DNA of 64,000 nt, from the NCBI GenBank assembly GCA_963784895.1, contig CAWATM010000011.1, positions 124,001 through 188,000 of the forward strand, read 5' to 3'. The position numbers were made by a program, and so were the translations under genes. Shown here in pieces: positions 17,544 through 25,814 of this stretch (position 1 is the stretch's first letter; every line of letters begins with the position of its first letter). This stretch comes from Gaiellasilicea sp963784895. Lineage in GTDB: Bacteria; Actinomycetota; Thermoleophilia; Gaiellales; Gaiellaceae. Below the pieces are notes generated by a model. That model had not been told where the DNA came from, searched no databases, and saw only the letters and a list, made by a program, of their open reading frames with translations.

Positions 17544-18146
17544 TGGCCAAGCACGAGGTCACGTTCCCGATCACCGACCCGGCCGAGATCATGAAGCTCC
17601 GCGCGGGCGACGAGGTCACCGTCCAGGGCCACATCATCGGCATCCGCGACCGGACGCAGATCCGGATCTTCGACCAGGGCGTCGAGCCGCCGATGGATCT
17701 CTCCGGCGCCTTTCTGCTCCACACGGCGCCGAACGTGCGCAAGGTCTCCGAGGACGCCGAAGGCAGGGGAACGTACGAGAAGATCTGCATCGGGACGACG
17801 ACGAGCGCGCGGATGGTGCGCTTCACGGAGCCGCTCGGCGAGGAGTACGGCGTTCGCGCGATCTGCGGCAAGGGCGGCTTCCCCGACGAGGCGATCGAGC
17901 CGATGCGGCGGCTCGGGATGGTCTACTTCGCGATCGTCGGCGGCGCGGCCGCGCTCGAGACGACGCAGATCGAGGAGATCGAGGAGGTGATGTGGGAGGA
18001 GCTGATGCCGGAATGCCTCTGGAAGTTCCGCGTCAAGGACTTCGGCCCGCTCACCGTCGGCATCGACGCACACGGCAACTCGCTCTACCACGACGTCCAG
18101 ACCGCAGGCCCAGGAGAAGCTGAAGGAGATCTATGCCCGCCTCTAA
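17543..18146 (+). CDS. Class I fumarate hydratase, beta subunit (one frameshift near the C-terminus)
   Basis: ATG 17543 overlaps the alpha-subunit stop. The protein carries the beta-subunit swivelling domain: FPITDPAEIMKLRAGDEVTVQG, LHTAPNVRK, GTTTSARM, ICGKGGF and VGGAAALETTQIEEIEEV. Reading on in frame after HDVQ gives nonsense, while a one-base change near 18106-18110 restores QEKLKEIYARL and a TAA at 18144-18146, the normal ending. An extra G in that stretch is the simplest explanation. The corrected end overlaps the ComA start at 18133. Confidence 0.85.
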
Positions 18147-18936
18147 CGGCGAACCGCAGCCGAACTTCCTCGACCTGCCCGCGCGGCCCTCGAAGCCGCG
18201 CGAGAGCGGGCTCACCCACGTGATGGACAAGGGCATGAACATCCGCGAGATCGAGGGCCTCTTCGACACCGCCGGCGAGTACGTCGACATCGTCAAGCTC
18301 GGCTGGGGCACGAGCTACGTCACGAACAACCTCGAGAAGAAGATCGCGCTCTACCGCTCCTTCGACACGCCGATCGTCTGCGGCGGCACGCTCTTCGAGG
18401 CCGTCTACGTTCGCGGCAAGCTGGACGCCTTCAAGCCCTGGCTCGAGCACTATCGCTTCTCGCACGTCGAGATCTCCGACGGGACGGTCGACATCCCGCG
18501 CGAGCGCAAGCTCGAGCTGATCGCCGACTTCGCGCGCGACTTCACCGTCCTCTCCGAGGTCGGCTCGAAGGACTCCGAGGTCGTGTTCGCGCCCTACCAG
18601 TGGGTCGAGTGGATCAAGGAGGAGACGCGACGCGGGCGCGTGGAAGGTGATCACGGAGGCGCGCGAGGGCGGCACCGCCGGGATCTTCCGCAAGGACGGC
18701 GACATGCGCACGGGGCTGATCGACGAGATCGCTCACGCGATCGACTTCCACGACCTGATCTGGGAGGCGCCGTCGAAGGCTCGCAGGCTTGGTTCGTGAA
18801 GCACTTCGGGCCGGAGGTCAATCTCGGCAACATCGCGCCGGAGGAAGTGATCCCGCTCGAGACCCTCCGCCTCGGCCTCCGCGGCGACACGCTCAAGGAG
18901 ATCCTGCTCGCCGACGAGCCGGCCGCGACGCCCTGA
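18133..18936 (+). CDS. comA: Phosphosulfolactate synthase (two compensating frameshifts)
   Basis: From ATG 18133 the protein reads as ComA: SGLTHVMDKGMNIREIEGLF, VDIVKLGWGTSYV, VCGGTLFEAVY, HVEISDGTVDI and SEVGSKDSEVV. Between about 18620 and 18780 the coding frame shifts; the neighbouring frame there gives AGAWKVITEAREGGTAGIF and HDLIWEAPSKA, typical of the family, before the first frame resumes with WFVKHFGPEVNLGNIAPEEV. ComA condenses sulfite with phosphoenolpyruvate to form phosphosulfolactate, the first step to coenzyme M or sulfolactate. Bases 18815-18897 recur exactly at 43024-43106. Placement after fumarase subunits suggests sulfonate-linked dicarboxylate chemistry. Confidence 0.82.
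   Translation: MPASNGEPQPNFLDLPARPSKPRESGLTHVMDKGMNIREIEGLFDTAGEYVDIVKLGWGTSYVTNNLEKKIALYRSFDTPIVCGGTLFEAVYVRGKLDAFKPWLEHYRFSHVEISDGTVDIPRERKLELIADFARDFTVLSEVGSKDSEVVFAPYQWVEWIKEETRRGRVEGDHGGARGRHRRDLPQGRRHAHGADRRDRSRDRLPRPDLGGAVEGSQAWFVKHFGPEVNLGNIAPEEVIPLETLRLGLRGDTLKEILLADEPAATP
18815..18897 (+). repeat. 83-bp exact direct repeat, left copy (inside comA)
   Basis: This 83-base segment of comA is identical to 43024-43106 in the same orientation. Sequence on both sides of the identical core is related but clearly diverged between copies. The repeat brackets 24.2 kb holding the SdhBA, dipeptide-transporter and LacI-linked operons. Confidence 0.9.
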
Positions 18937-18943
18937 GGCAAGC

Positions 18944-19095
18944 ATGAGCCGGCTCGCCCCGGACTCACCTGGTCGAGCGGGCGCCGGCCGAGCGACTCGC
19001 CGGGTCGGGCGCGACGTTTTGTGGGATCCAGGCGCAGGCGATCGGCTCGGCCGAGCTGCACTTCGCCGGGCGTCGAGGCCGAGGCGGAGCGCATC
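18944..19095 (+). pseudogene. Remnant of a winged-helix DNA-binding domain (HTH_42-type) gene
   Basis: Translating in shifted frames recovers HLVERAPAERLAGSGATFCG and IQAQAIGSAELHFAGR, which parallel HLVERAPAARLVEVVRDVCG and IHAQVMGSAELQLAAR of the intact gene at 46509. Only about 50 residues of the N-terminal region remain, with a frameshift near 18965. It follows comA directly, just as the intact gene lies not far beyond the comA remnant at 43 kb, so both ends of the 24-kb interval show related gene order. Confidence 0.65.
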
Positions 19096-19115
19096 GGCTC
19101 GGTCCCGCAGCTCCT

Positions 19116-20267
19116 CTAGGCGCTCCGATACAGCTTCGTCATAACGAACTCGCGGTGGCCCAGGGCCTCGGCCGCGGTGAGACGGCCGCTGGCTGTGCGC
19201 CCGAGCAGCTCCAGGAGGCGGTCGGCCGCCTCGGAGAGGCGCAGCTCTCGTGTCAGCAGCCCGCTCACGTTGAGGTCGATGTGCTCGTTCATGGTGGCCG
19301 CGGTCATCGCGTTCGCCGTGAGCTTGATCACGGGCTCGATCGGGTTGCCGATGATGTTCCCCTGCCCGGTCGGGAAGAGGTGGACGACGGCTCCCGCCGC
19401 GGCCATCAGCGTGATGCACTCGGCCGCGGCGGAGGACGTGTCCATGAAGTACAGCCCCGCGCCGGCCGCCGGTCGCTCCGCAGGCCCGAGGACGCCCACG
19501 ACCGGACGGCTGCCCGTCTTCTGGATGTTCCCGAGCGCCTTCTCCTCGATCGTCGAGAGACCGCCGGCGATGTTTCCCTGGGTCGGTTGGGAACCGAGCA
19601 GGTCGACCCCGCCCGCCGCGATCTCCGCGACGTAGCCGTCGTAGGCCGCCAGGAAGGCGTCGCGGATCTCGTCGGTGGCCATTCGCGCCGCGACGAGATG
19701 CTCGCCGCCGGTGAGCTCCGAGGTCTCGCCGAAGAAGACCGTCGCGCCCGCGTCGACGAGACGGTCGACGACGGCGCCAACGGTCGGGCAGGAGCCGAGG
19801 CCGGTGGTCGTGTCCGACTCGCCGCACTTGATGCTCACGGTCAGCTCCGAGAGCTCAATCCGCGCGCGCTGCTGCTCGCTCGCTCGCTGGACGAAGTCCA
19901 TCGCCGTCCAGCACGCCTGCCGGACGATCTCGAGCTCGCCCTTGCCCTCGATCGAGAAGCCGGCGACCGGCTTGCCTGTAACTGCGATCCCTTCCACGAT
20001 TCGCTCCGTCCAGCTCGGCTCGATTCCGATCACGATTGCGGCGGCAACGTTCGGATTCGCGCCCGTCCCGATCATCGTGCGGAAGTGCAGCTCGAGATCC
20101 GCGCCGTACTGGAGGCGCCCATAGGCGTGGGGGAGCGCGAGCGTGCCGGTGATCTTCGCCGCGATCGCCTCGCACGCGGCGTTCGAGATGTCGTCCACCG
20201 GTAGGACAATCACGTGGTTGCGGACGCCGACGGACGCGTCCGGCCGGCGGTAGCCGAAGAGCTCCAT
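19116..20267 (-). CDS. UxaA-family hydro-lyase large subunit (SuyB/altronate dehydratase-like)
   Basis: 383 residues; I chose ATG 20267, two bases after the small-subunit stop, over a GTG nine bases upstream. It begins ELFGYRRPDASVGVRNHVIV and includes IGTGANPNVAAAIVIGIE, SIKCGESDTTTGLGSCPTVG, SQPTQGNIAGGLSTIEEKALG, DTSSAAAECITLMAAAGA and FPTGQGNIIGNPIEPVIK, the conserved blocks of UxaA/GarD/SuyB iron-dependent lyases. With the separate SAF-domain protein it has the two-gene layout of (2R)-sulfolactate sulfo-lyase SuyAB, which releases sulfite and pyruvate. Sugar-acid dehydration (altronate, galactarate) is the alternative. Last gene of the operon that begins with the SdhBA fusion. Confidence 0.8.
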   Translation of the reverse strand: MELFGYRRPDASVGVRNHVIVLPVDDISNAACEAIAAKITGTLALPHAYGRLQYGADLELHFRTMIGTGANPNVAAAIVIGIEPSWTERIVEGIAVTGKPVAGFSIEGKGELEIVRQACWTAMDFVQRASEQQRARIELSELTVSIKCGESDTTTGLGSCPTVGAVVDRLVDAGATVFFGETSELTGGEHLVAARMATDEIRDAFLAAYDGYVAEIAAGGVDLLGSQPTQGNIAGGLSTIEEKALGNIQKTGSRPVVGVLGPAERPAAGAGLYFMDTSSAAAECITLMAAAGAVVHLFPTGQGNIIGNPIEPVIKLTANAMTAATMNEHIDLNVSGLLTRELRLSEAADRLLELLGRTASGRLTAAEALGHREFVMTKLYRSA

Positions 20268-20269
20268 CC

Positions 20270-20548
20270 CTACCACCTCGCCGTCTTGACGTTGTGCGTA
20301 TGGACGTAGTCGCCGGGCTCGATGTTCGTCCGGGCGACGCCGACCTGGGTGCTGTACTCCGTCACGGGCGCGCCGGCGGACAGCGGCTGAAGTGCGACCT
20401 TGTGCCCGTATGGGACATCCGCCTGGGCTCGCACAGTCAGCTCGCCATCGTCCTCGACGTAGACGACGAGGACGACCTCGCCGGCGGAGATCGGCGCAAC
20501 CGCCACGGCGACATCGTCGCCCTTGTTGTGGGCGAGGGCCTTGTGCAT
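20270..20548 (-). CDS. SAF-domain small subunit of UxaA-family lyase (SuyA-like)
   Basis: 92 residues from ATG 20548, with a good ribosome-binding stretch (GGAAAGGAG) upstream. The sequence KALAHNKGDDVAVAVAPISAG, VPYGHKVALQPLSAGAPV and YVHTHNVKTARW is the SAF domain that forms the N-terminal part of altronate and galactarate dehydratases and the separate alpha subunit in SuyAB. It sits 29 bases after sdhD and three bases or fewer before the large subunit. A split SAF plus catalytic subunit arrangement favours SuyAB-type enzymes but is also seen in other UxaA relatives. Confidence 0.82.
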   Translation of the reverse strand: MHKALAHNKGDDVAVAVAPISAGEVVLVVYVEDDGELTVRAQADVPYGHKVALQPLSAGAPVTEYSTQVGVARTNIEPGDYVHTHNVKTARW

Positions 20549-20577
20549 CCTTCGGTTCTCCTTTCCGTTTGTTCGCG

Positions 20578-20919
20578 TCATCGCGCTCCTACGACGGCGA
20601 GCGCGGCCGTGCCGACCGCGAGCGTCACCCCGACCGTCACGGCGAGGGCTTGGTGGAGGACTCGACGCGCGCGCGCGGCCCGGGCCTGCTCGTCGATGAT
20701 GAGCCAGGTGCCGGCGCCGGCGTGCACGAGCGCGGCAGCGAGCATCGTCCAGTCCCAGGCGAGCCAGAGTGCCGACGACCACCGCCGCGCCACGAAGCTC
20801 GAGCCGGTCTCGGCGACGTCGTTGACGAGGTGCGTGACGGCGAAGTGACCGAGGACGAGCACGGCGAGCGCCAGCGCCGTGGCGCGCATGAGGAGAAAGG
20901 CCGCAATACGCGGCTGCAT
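20578..20919 (-). CDS. sdhD: Succinate dehydrogenase-type membrane anchor subunit D
   Basis: 113 residues with three predicted membrane helices, start ATG 20919 sharing one base with the sdhC stop. The motif HAGAGTWLIIDE near residue 75 is the H-x3-G-x6-D/E haem-and-quinone site of SdhD proteins; an earlier VLGHFAVTHLVND contributes more histidines. It would anchor the fused SdhBA catalytic chain to the membrane and pass electrons to or from quinone. Function of the whole complex may be directed at a succinate analogue (see findings). Confidence 0.85.
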   Translation of the reverse strand: MQPRIAAFLLMRATALALAVLVLGHFAVTHLVNDVAETGSSFVARRWSSALWLAWDWTMLAAALVHAGAGTWLIIDEQARAARARRVLHQALAVTVGVTLAVGTAALAVVGAR

Positions 20920-21413
20920 CACGCGAACACCGGCTTCATGATCACGACGGATGCAGCGGAGCCCGTGATCGCGGTGAGCGCGACGGCGACGTGCAGCAGC
21001 GTGCGCGCTCTCGGCTCCCGGACGTCGACGACGTCGAGCAGTACGAGCCTGAGCCCGTTCAGCGTGTGGAAGAGGATTGCGAACAGAAGAAGGCACTCGA
21101 ACACCCGCAGCGCCGTCGTCCCGTAGAGCTCGTGGACCTCGTCGAACCGGGCCGGCGAGATCGCGTAGAGCGCGACGTCGAGGACGTGGAGGAGGAGGAA
21201 GGCGAACACGGCCACCCCGGTCGCTCGGTGGGCGAGGAACGCCCAGCGCTGCACGTCGCGGTCGCGTGCCCGGCCAATGCGCTCGATCCAGCTGCCGCGC
21301 ACCGTCGTCGGGCGTTCGGAGAGCGCAACCCGCACCGTGAACGCGGTAAAGGCGAGCACGCCGACGAGGAGTGTGCTGAGCGCGGCCGCGAAGGCGAGCT
21401 GCAGCGCGCTCAC
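20919..21413 (-). CDS. sdhC: Succinate dehydrogenase-type cytochrome b subunit C
   Basis: 164 residues from GTG 21413, overlapping the SdhBA stop by four bases. It has an extra N-terminal membrane helix before the core, then WAFLAHRATGVAVFAFLLLHVLD and FHTLNGLRLVLLDV, the latter matching the H-x3-G-x-R cytochrome b556 signature. Histidines in LLLHVLD and LFHTLNG are the likely haem ligands. Tight coupling with the neighbouring genes shows that the catalytic fusion is membrane-bound. Confidence 0.88.
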   Translation of the reverse strand: MSALQLAFAAALSTLLVGVLAFTAFTVRVALSERPTTVRGSWIERIGRARDRDVQRWAFLAHRATGVAVFAFLLLHVLDVALYAISPARFDEVHELYGTTALRVFECLLLFAILFHTLNGLRLVLLDVVDVREPRARTLLHVAVALTAITGSAASVVIMKPVFA

Positions 21414-23812
21414 GCCTGCTCCAGCACTCGGACCTGCGGCGCCAGGCGCGTCAACTGGACCGGCCGTGTCGTCAGTTCCGGCTCGCCGTCCGCCCCGAGC
21501 GTGACGACGACGACCCTGAGCCAGCTGTCGTCGTCGTGCTCGGGGAAGTCGGCACGGAAGTGGGCTCCCCGCGACTCTTCGCGAGCGAGTGCGGACGCCA
21601 CGATCAGCCGCGCCACGGTCAGCTGGCTCTCCAGATCGAGGGCCTGCTGCCAGGCCGAGTTCGCCTCGCGCGGGGCTGCCGCAGAGACGCGCGACGACTC
21701 CTCTTGAAGCTCGGCGAGACGCTCACCCGCCTGCAGCAGCCCATCGCGAGTGCGGACCAGGCCGCAGTGCACCCACATCGTCTCCTTGAGTGCGTCCGTG
21801 AGCGCGAACGGTGCCAGGCCCTTCTCCCGGCGAAGCGGCGCGTACGCTCGCTCGACCGATTCCGCAACAAGCTTCGGGTCCGGCATGTAGAGGCCACGTG
21901 CCTGGACGATCGCCGCCGCCATCTTCCCGGCGCGGGCGCCAAAGACCGTCGACTCGGCGACGCCGTTCCCGCCGAGCCGGTTCGCGCCGTGGGTGCCTCC
22001 GGCGTCCTCGCCCGCGACGAGCAGGCCGTGCACGGACGTGCGGCAGTCGGAGTCGATCACCACCCCGCCCATGTGGAAATGAGCGGTGGGAGAGACCTCG
22101 ACCGGGCCCGTGGCGAGGTCGGCACCGACGAGTCTGGTTCGTGCGGCCATGGCGCCGAAGCGGCGCTCGACCTCCGCCGCGCCCAGGTGGGAGACGTCGA
22201 GGAGAACACCCCCCGCCTGCGTCCCGCGGCCCTCGAGAATCTCGATATAGGAGGCGCGGGCGACGACGTCGCGGGTCGAGCGCTCGAGCCGGATCGGGTC
22301 GGAGCGCTCCATGAATCGCTCGCCGAGGCGGTTGGTCAGGCGCGCCCCGGCTCCACGTAGTCCCTCCTCGAGCACCGCGCCGGTCAGCGCCGATGTTCCC
22401 GCGACGAGCCCCGTCGGATGGAACTGGAGCATCTCCATGTCGCGGAACTCGAGTCCTGCGCGCCAGCACATCGCCAGTCCGTCGCCCGTCTTCTCCCGCG
22501 CGGGCGCGGCGATCCGGTACATCGTTGCCGAGCCGCCGGTGGCCACCACGACGACTCGAGCCAGGAGCACTGCCGCGAGGCCGGTTCGAATGTCGAGCAC
22601 CGTTAGGCCGGACAGGTCGCCGTGCTGGTCGAAGAGGAGGTCAAGCGCGCGCCAGTCCTCGAGTTCCCGAGCGCCGATCCGAAGCGCCTGATCCCGCAAA
22701 CGGCCCATGATCTCGAGCCCTGTCTGGTCGGCCCGGTGAACGGTCCGGTCGAAGCTCTGGCCACCGAAGGGCTTCAGGTCGAGCTCGCCGGCCGCCGTGC
22801 GGTCGAAGAGATAGCCGTACTGCTCCTCGAGCTCCTGGATCACGCGCGGCGCGTCGCTGACGAGCGTCCACGCGAGCTCCTGGTCGTTCAGGTATTGGCC
22901 TCCCTCGAGCGTATCGCGGAAGTGCGCATCGACAGAGTCGCCCTCGCCGAGCACCGCGTTGAAGCCGCCTTGCACCATGCGCGTGCAGCCGGAGCGGCCG
23001 ACGGCCCCCTTCGAGACGATCGTGACCGAGAGGCGGGGGTCGGCTGCCGTCACGTGCAGCGCGCACATCAGGCCCGCACCGCCGCTGCCGACGATCGCGA
23101 CGTCCGTCTCGAGCACCGGTAGTGGCGGCTCGCGGCCGGCACCGATGCTCCACCGGCGGAGGCGCCGGATCGAGGCGGCGGGGTCGATGCCCTTCGGGCA
23201 GGCGCCGCTGCAGCCGTGGATGTAGTGGCAGCGGGTGACGCCGCCCTCCTGCGAGACGAGCCGAAGGCGGTGCGAGCGTGCGCCGTCTCGGGCGTCCGCG
23301 GCGAGCGTGGCCGCCCGGTTCAGCGCTGCCGGACCTGCGAACCCGTGGGCGGCGCCGGCCAAGTCGCAAGCGGTCCAGCATGCCCCGCACGCGATGCAGT
23401 CGAGCCCGGCCTCGACCGCGTCGCGACTCGTGTCGCCCGCCGGAAGAACTCGAGCCTTGCCGTCCGCGGGTGGGACGAACCACGGCTCGACGCTCCGCCA
23501 TGCCTTCCAGAAGGGGCGAGTGTCGACGATCAGGTCGCGAACGACCGGCAGCCCAGCGAGCGGTTCGAGGAGGAGCGGTCCGGTCGCGGCGGTCACCGGC
23601 GTCCGGCACGCGAGGACGGGACGGCCGTCGACTCGTACGGCGCACGTGCCGCACATGGCGACCCGGCACGAGTAGCTGAAGCCGATCGAGGCGTCCGCGC
23701 GCTGGAGCGCGAGCAGGACATCGAGCACCATCGCCGGCTCGCTCACCTCGACGTCGAAGCGCCGACGGGCCTGGTCGTCGCTGCGCACGATCTCGACAGC
23801 GAGGGTCGTCAC
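21410..23812 (-). CDS. Fused succinate dehydrogenase/fumarate reductase: iron-sulfur (SdhB) domain joined to flavoprotein (SdhA) domain
   Basis: 800 residues from GTG 23812. Residues 1-230 are a complete SdhB: Cys49, 54, 57 and 69 for [2Fe-2S]; Cys139, 142, 145, 149, 195, 201 and 205 for [4Fe-4S] and [3Fe-4S], including the CPKGIDP ending. Residues 235-800 are a complete SdhA: VGSGGAGLMCALH, FHPTGLV, STRDVVARA, AHFHMGGV and HGANRLGGNG. The covalent-FAD histidine motif R-S-H-T is replaced by R273-S-G-C276-T, so flavin is probably non-covalent or attached differently. Normally the two subunits are separate polypeptides. The gene leads the operon, with a dyad and a TTGACA promoter directly upstream. 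Confidence 0.9.
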   Translation of the reverse strand: MTTLAVEIVRSDDQARRRFDVEVSEPAMVLDVLLALQRADASIGFSYSCRVAMCGTCAVRVDGRPVLACRTPVTAATGPLLLEPLAGLPVVRDLIVDTRPFWKAWRSVEPWFVPPADGKARVLPAGDTSRDAVEAGLDCIACGACWTACDLAGAAHGFAGPAALNRAATLAADARDGARSHRLRLVSQEGGVTRCHYIHGCSGACPKGIDPAASIRRLRRWSIGAGREPPLPVLETDVAIVGSGGAGLMCALHVTAADPRLSVTIVSKGAVGRSGCTRMVQGGFNAVLGEGDSVDAHFRDTLEGGQYLNDQELAWTLVSDAPRVIQELEEQYGYLFDRTAAGELDLKPFGGQSFDRTVHRADQTGLEIMGRLRDQALRIGARELEDWRALDLLFDQHGDLSGLTVLDIRTGLAAVLLARVVVVATGGSATMYRIAAPAREKTGDGLAMCWRAGLEFRDMEMLQFHPTGLVAGTSALTGAVLEEGLRGAGARLTNRLGERFMERSDPIRLERSTRDVVARASYIEILEGRGTQAGGVLLDVSHLGAAEVERRFGAMAARTRLVGADLATGPVEVSPTAHFHMGGVVIDSDCRTSVHGLLVAGEDAGGTHGANRLGGNGVAESTVFGARAGKMAAAIVQARGLYMPDPKLVAESVERAYAPLRREKGLAPFALTDALKETMWVHCGLVRTRDGLLQAGERLAELQEESSRVSAAAPREANSAWQQALDLESQLTVARLIVASALAREESRGAHFRADFPEHDDDSWLRVVVVTLGADGEPELTTRPVQLTRLAPQVRVLEQA

Positions 23813-23818
23813 GGATCG

Positions 23819-23834
23819 ACTTGATCGTTCAAGT
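23819..23834. promoter_or_regulatory. LacI-type operator dyad upstream of the SdhBA operon
   Basis: ACTTGA-TCGT-TCAAGT is a perfect 6-4-6 dyad containing a central CG, the form expected for LacI-family operators. It ends six bases before the GTG of the fusion gene and is identical to 38305-38320. No Shine-Dalgarno sequence separates it from the start, so it probably covers the transcription start site. Confidence 0.7.
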
Positions 23835-23836
23835 TG

Positions 23837-23867
23837 ATCACAGACGTATTCGTATCATCGGTGTCAA
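23837..23867 (-). promoter_or_regulatory. Sigma-70-type promoter of the SdhBA operon
   Basis: On the minus strand a consensus TTGACA -35 (23867-23862) is followed after 19 bases by TGTGAT (23842-23837) as a 4/6 -10 element. The operator dyad begins two bases further downstream, a standard arrangement for repression. The surrounding 70 bases are markedly AT-rich. Confidence 0.5.
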
Positions 23868-23902
23868 GACCAACGCCTCTATAAGAGATCGATATATACC
23901 CG

Positions 23903-24719
23903 CTAGCCGCGTGCGAGCTCCGCGCCCAGCCCGACCGAGATCTCGCCGGCGTGGCGGCGGACGACCGCGCCGAGCCCGTCGATCCCGCCGGGCGGCAGCG
24001 TCTGCTTCAGCCCGGTCACGCTGATCGCCGCCACGCAGGCGCCCCGGTGGTCGTAGACGGACGCGCCGACGCAGCAGACGCCCTCGCTGTCCTCCTCGTC
24101 GTCGACCGCGAACTCCTTTGCCCGCACGCGGTCGAGCTCGCGCAGGAGGTGCTCGACCTCGACGATCGTCGTCTCCGTCCGTGCGGGAAGGCCGGTGCGC
24201 GCGACGATCGAGCGCACCTCCTCTCGGGAGGTGCGAGAGGAGCGCCTTCCCGATCGCGCTGCAGTGCGGAAGCTCGCGCCGCGCGAGGTTGCTCTGGAAG
24301 CGGACGATGCCGGGCCCGTCGACGCGGCCGATGATCACGGCGAAGGCCTCGTCGAGCACGCCGACCCGCGACGTCCAGCCCGTCTCGTCGGTCATCGCCC
24401 GCAGCGACGGCAGCGCCAGCTCGAGCAGGTCGATCTGCCCGAGCACCTGGTCGCCGAGCCGCGCCAGTGCCAGCCCGAGCCGGTAGCGGCGGCCTCGCCC
24501 CTCGCCGAGCTCGGCGACGAAGCCGCCTGCGGTGAGCGTGCGGAGCAGAGCGAGCACGGTGCTCTTCGACGTGTCGAGCCGGCGCGCGAGCTCCGAGAGC
24601 CGCAGCCCGTGCGAGTCGGCCTCGCCCAGCACCTCGAGCACCGCGAGCGCCCGTTCGACGCTGCGAACCCGATAGCGACCGTCCGGCTCGGTGCGGCTTG
24701 ACTTTGCCGTCGCACTCAC
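23903..24719 (-). CDS. IclR family transcriptional regulator (one frameshift)
   Basis: The N-terminal winged helix is clear (YRVRSVERALAVLEVLGEAD, LSELARRLDTSKSTVLALL), followed by the effector domain start (TDETGWTSRVGVLDEAFAVI, HCSAIGKALLSHLP). Near 24226 the frame moves by one base and continues as RSIVARTGLPARTETTIVEV and SVYDHRGACVAAISVTG to a TAG at 23905-23903, giving about 271 residues, the usual IclR size. The gene is divergent from the damaged transporter operon at 24.8 kb and ends shortly before the SdhBA promoter, so either could be a target; proximity favours the transporter operon. Confidence 0.82.
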
Positions 24720-24755
24720 TTAGAAGTGCCTCCGTGTTGCGTACGGCACATCAGC

Positions 24756-24772
24756 GTTCGACACAGCCGAAC
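24756..24772. promoter_or_regulatory. Inverted repeat in the IclR/transporter divergent promoter
   Basis: GTTCG-N7-CGAAC lies in the 92 bases between the IclR start and the divergent operon, next to a partly symmetrical TTGCGTACGGCA. This is a candidate IclR binding region, supported only by position and symmetry. Confidence 0.35.
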
Positions 24773-24811
24773 AATACGCCGCGTCCCGGCGAATATGCAA
24801 GCAAGACGCCC

Positions 24812-25778
24812 GTGAAGGCTGAGGAGGCGCTCGGCCGGCTCGGCCTCTCGTCCGGCGGTCCGGCGCCCGAGGCGAGCGTACTCCGATTTCCCGACGGCGC
24901 GCACTACCGCGTCGAGATCCCGAGCGTCGAGAACCTGCGCGTGCTCGAGGCCGTCCTCGACACGGCGCGCGAGCACGAGCTCGTGGTCAACCGCGTCTCG
25001 CAGGGCAGCGGCGCGATGCTGCTCTCCGAGTCCGAGCTGCGCGAGATGGCCGTCGCCGCCGAGGCGGGCGTCGAGATCTCGCTCTTCGTCGGCCCGCGCG
25101 AGGGCTACGGCGTCGGTGCGCACGCCCGCTCGGCCGACGGCGCCGGCCATGTCGGCCAGCTGCGCGGCCTGCGCGGGCTCTCGTACGCGATCGAGGACAT
25201 CGCCGCGCCGTCGAGGCCGGGATCCGGAGCTTTCTCATCGCGGACAACGGCCTACTGATGCTCCTCCGCGACATGCAGTCGGCCGGCGAGCTGCCCGCGG
25301 ACTGCGGCTGGAAGATCTCCGTCGCGATGGCGCCTTCGAATCCGGCCGGGCTCGTCGTGCTGGAAGGCCTCGGAGCGACGACGGTCAACATCCCGTCCGA
25401 CGTCACGCCCACCGAGCTCGCGGAGATGCGCGCCGCGACGTCGCTCCCCATCGATCTCTACGTCGAGTCGCCGGACAGCCTCGGCGGCGTCGTGCGCGGG
25501 AACGAGATGGCCGACCTGGTCGCGATCGGCGCGCCGCTCTACGCCAAGTTCGGACTGCGCAACTCCCGGCCGCTCTACCCCGCCGGCGAGCATCTCTACG
25601 CCGAGGCCGTCGCGATCGCCCGCGCGAAGGTCGCCCGCGCCGCGGTGGCGCTCGAGTGGGTCGCGCGGCTCGACCCGAGCCTCGTCCAGTCGGCCCCGGG
25701 TGCCGAGGGCCTGCGCGTGCCCCGTCCGTCTCTGTCTCCGAAGAGCCGATACCGGCGGTCGAAGCGATCCCGTCGTGA
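24812..25778 (+). CDS. U32-peptidase-like TIM-barrel protein, function uncertain (two frameshifts)
   Basis: GTG 24812 starts a protein with FPDGAHYRVEIPSVENLRVL, VNRVSQGSGAMLLSESEL and LSYAIEDIA. A one-base loss near 25207 moves the frame, and the text continues RAVEAGIRSFLIADNGLLM, WKISVAMAPSNPAGLVVLEG and VNIPSDVTPTELAEM. A second shift near 25725 gives SVSVSEEPIPAVEAIPS and a stop at 25778. The pattern of short beta strands with glycine-rich turns recalls U32-family barrels, but I see no catalytic signature. It is the first gene of the dipeptide-transporter operon, so a role with the transported compound is likely. Confidence 0.5.
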
Positions 25779-25814
25779 TCACCGTTCCCAACTCAGCCCC
25801 ACAGGAGGGCCCTC

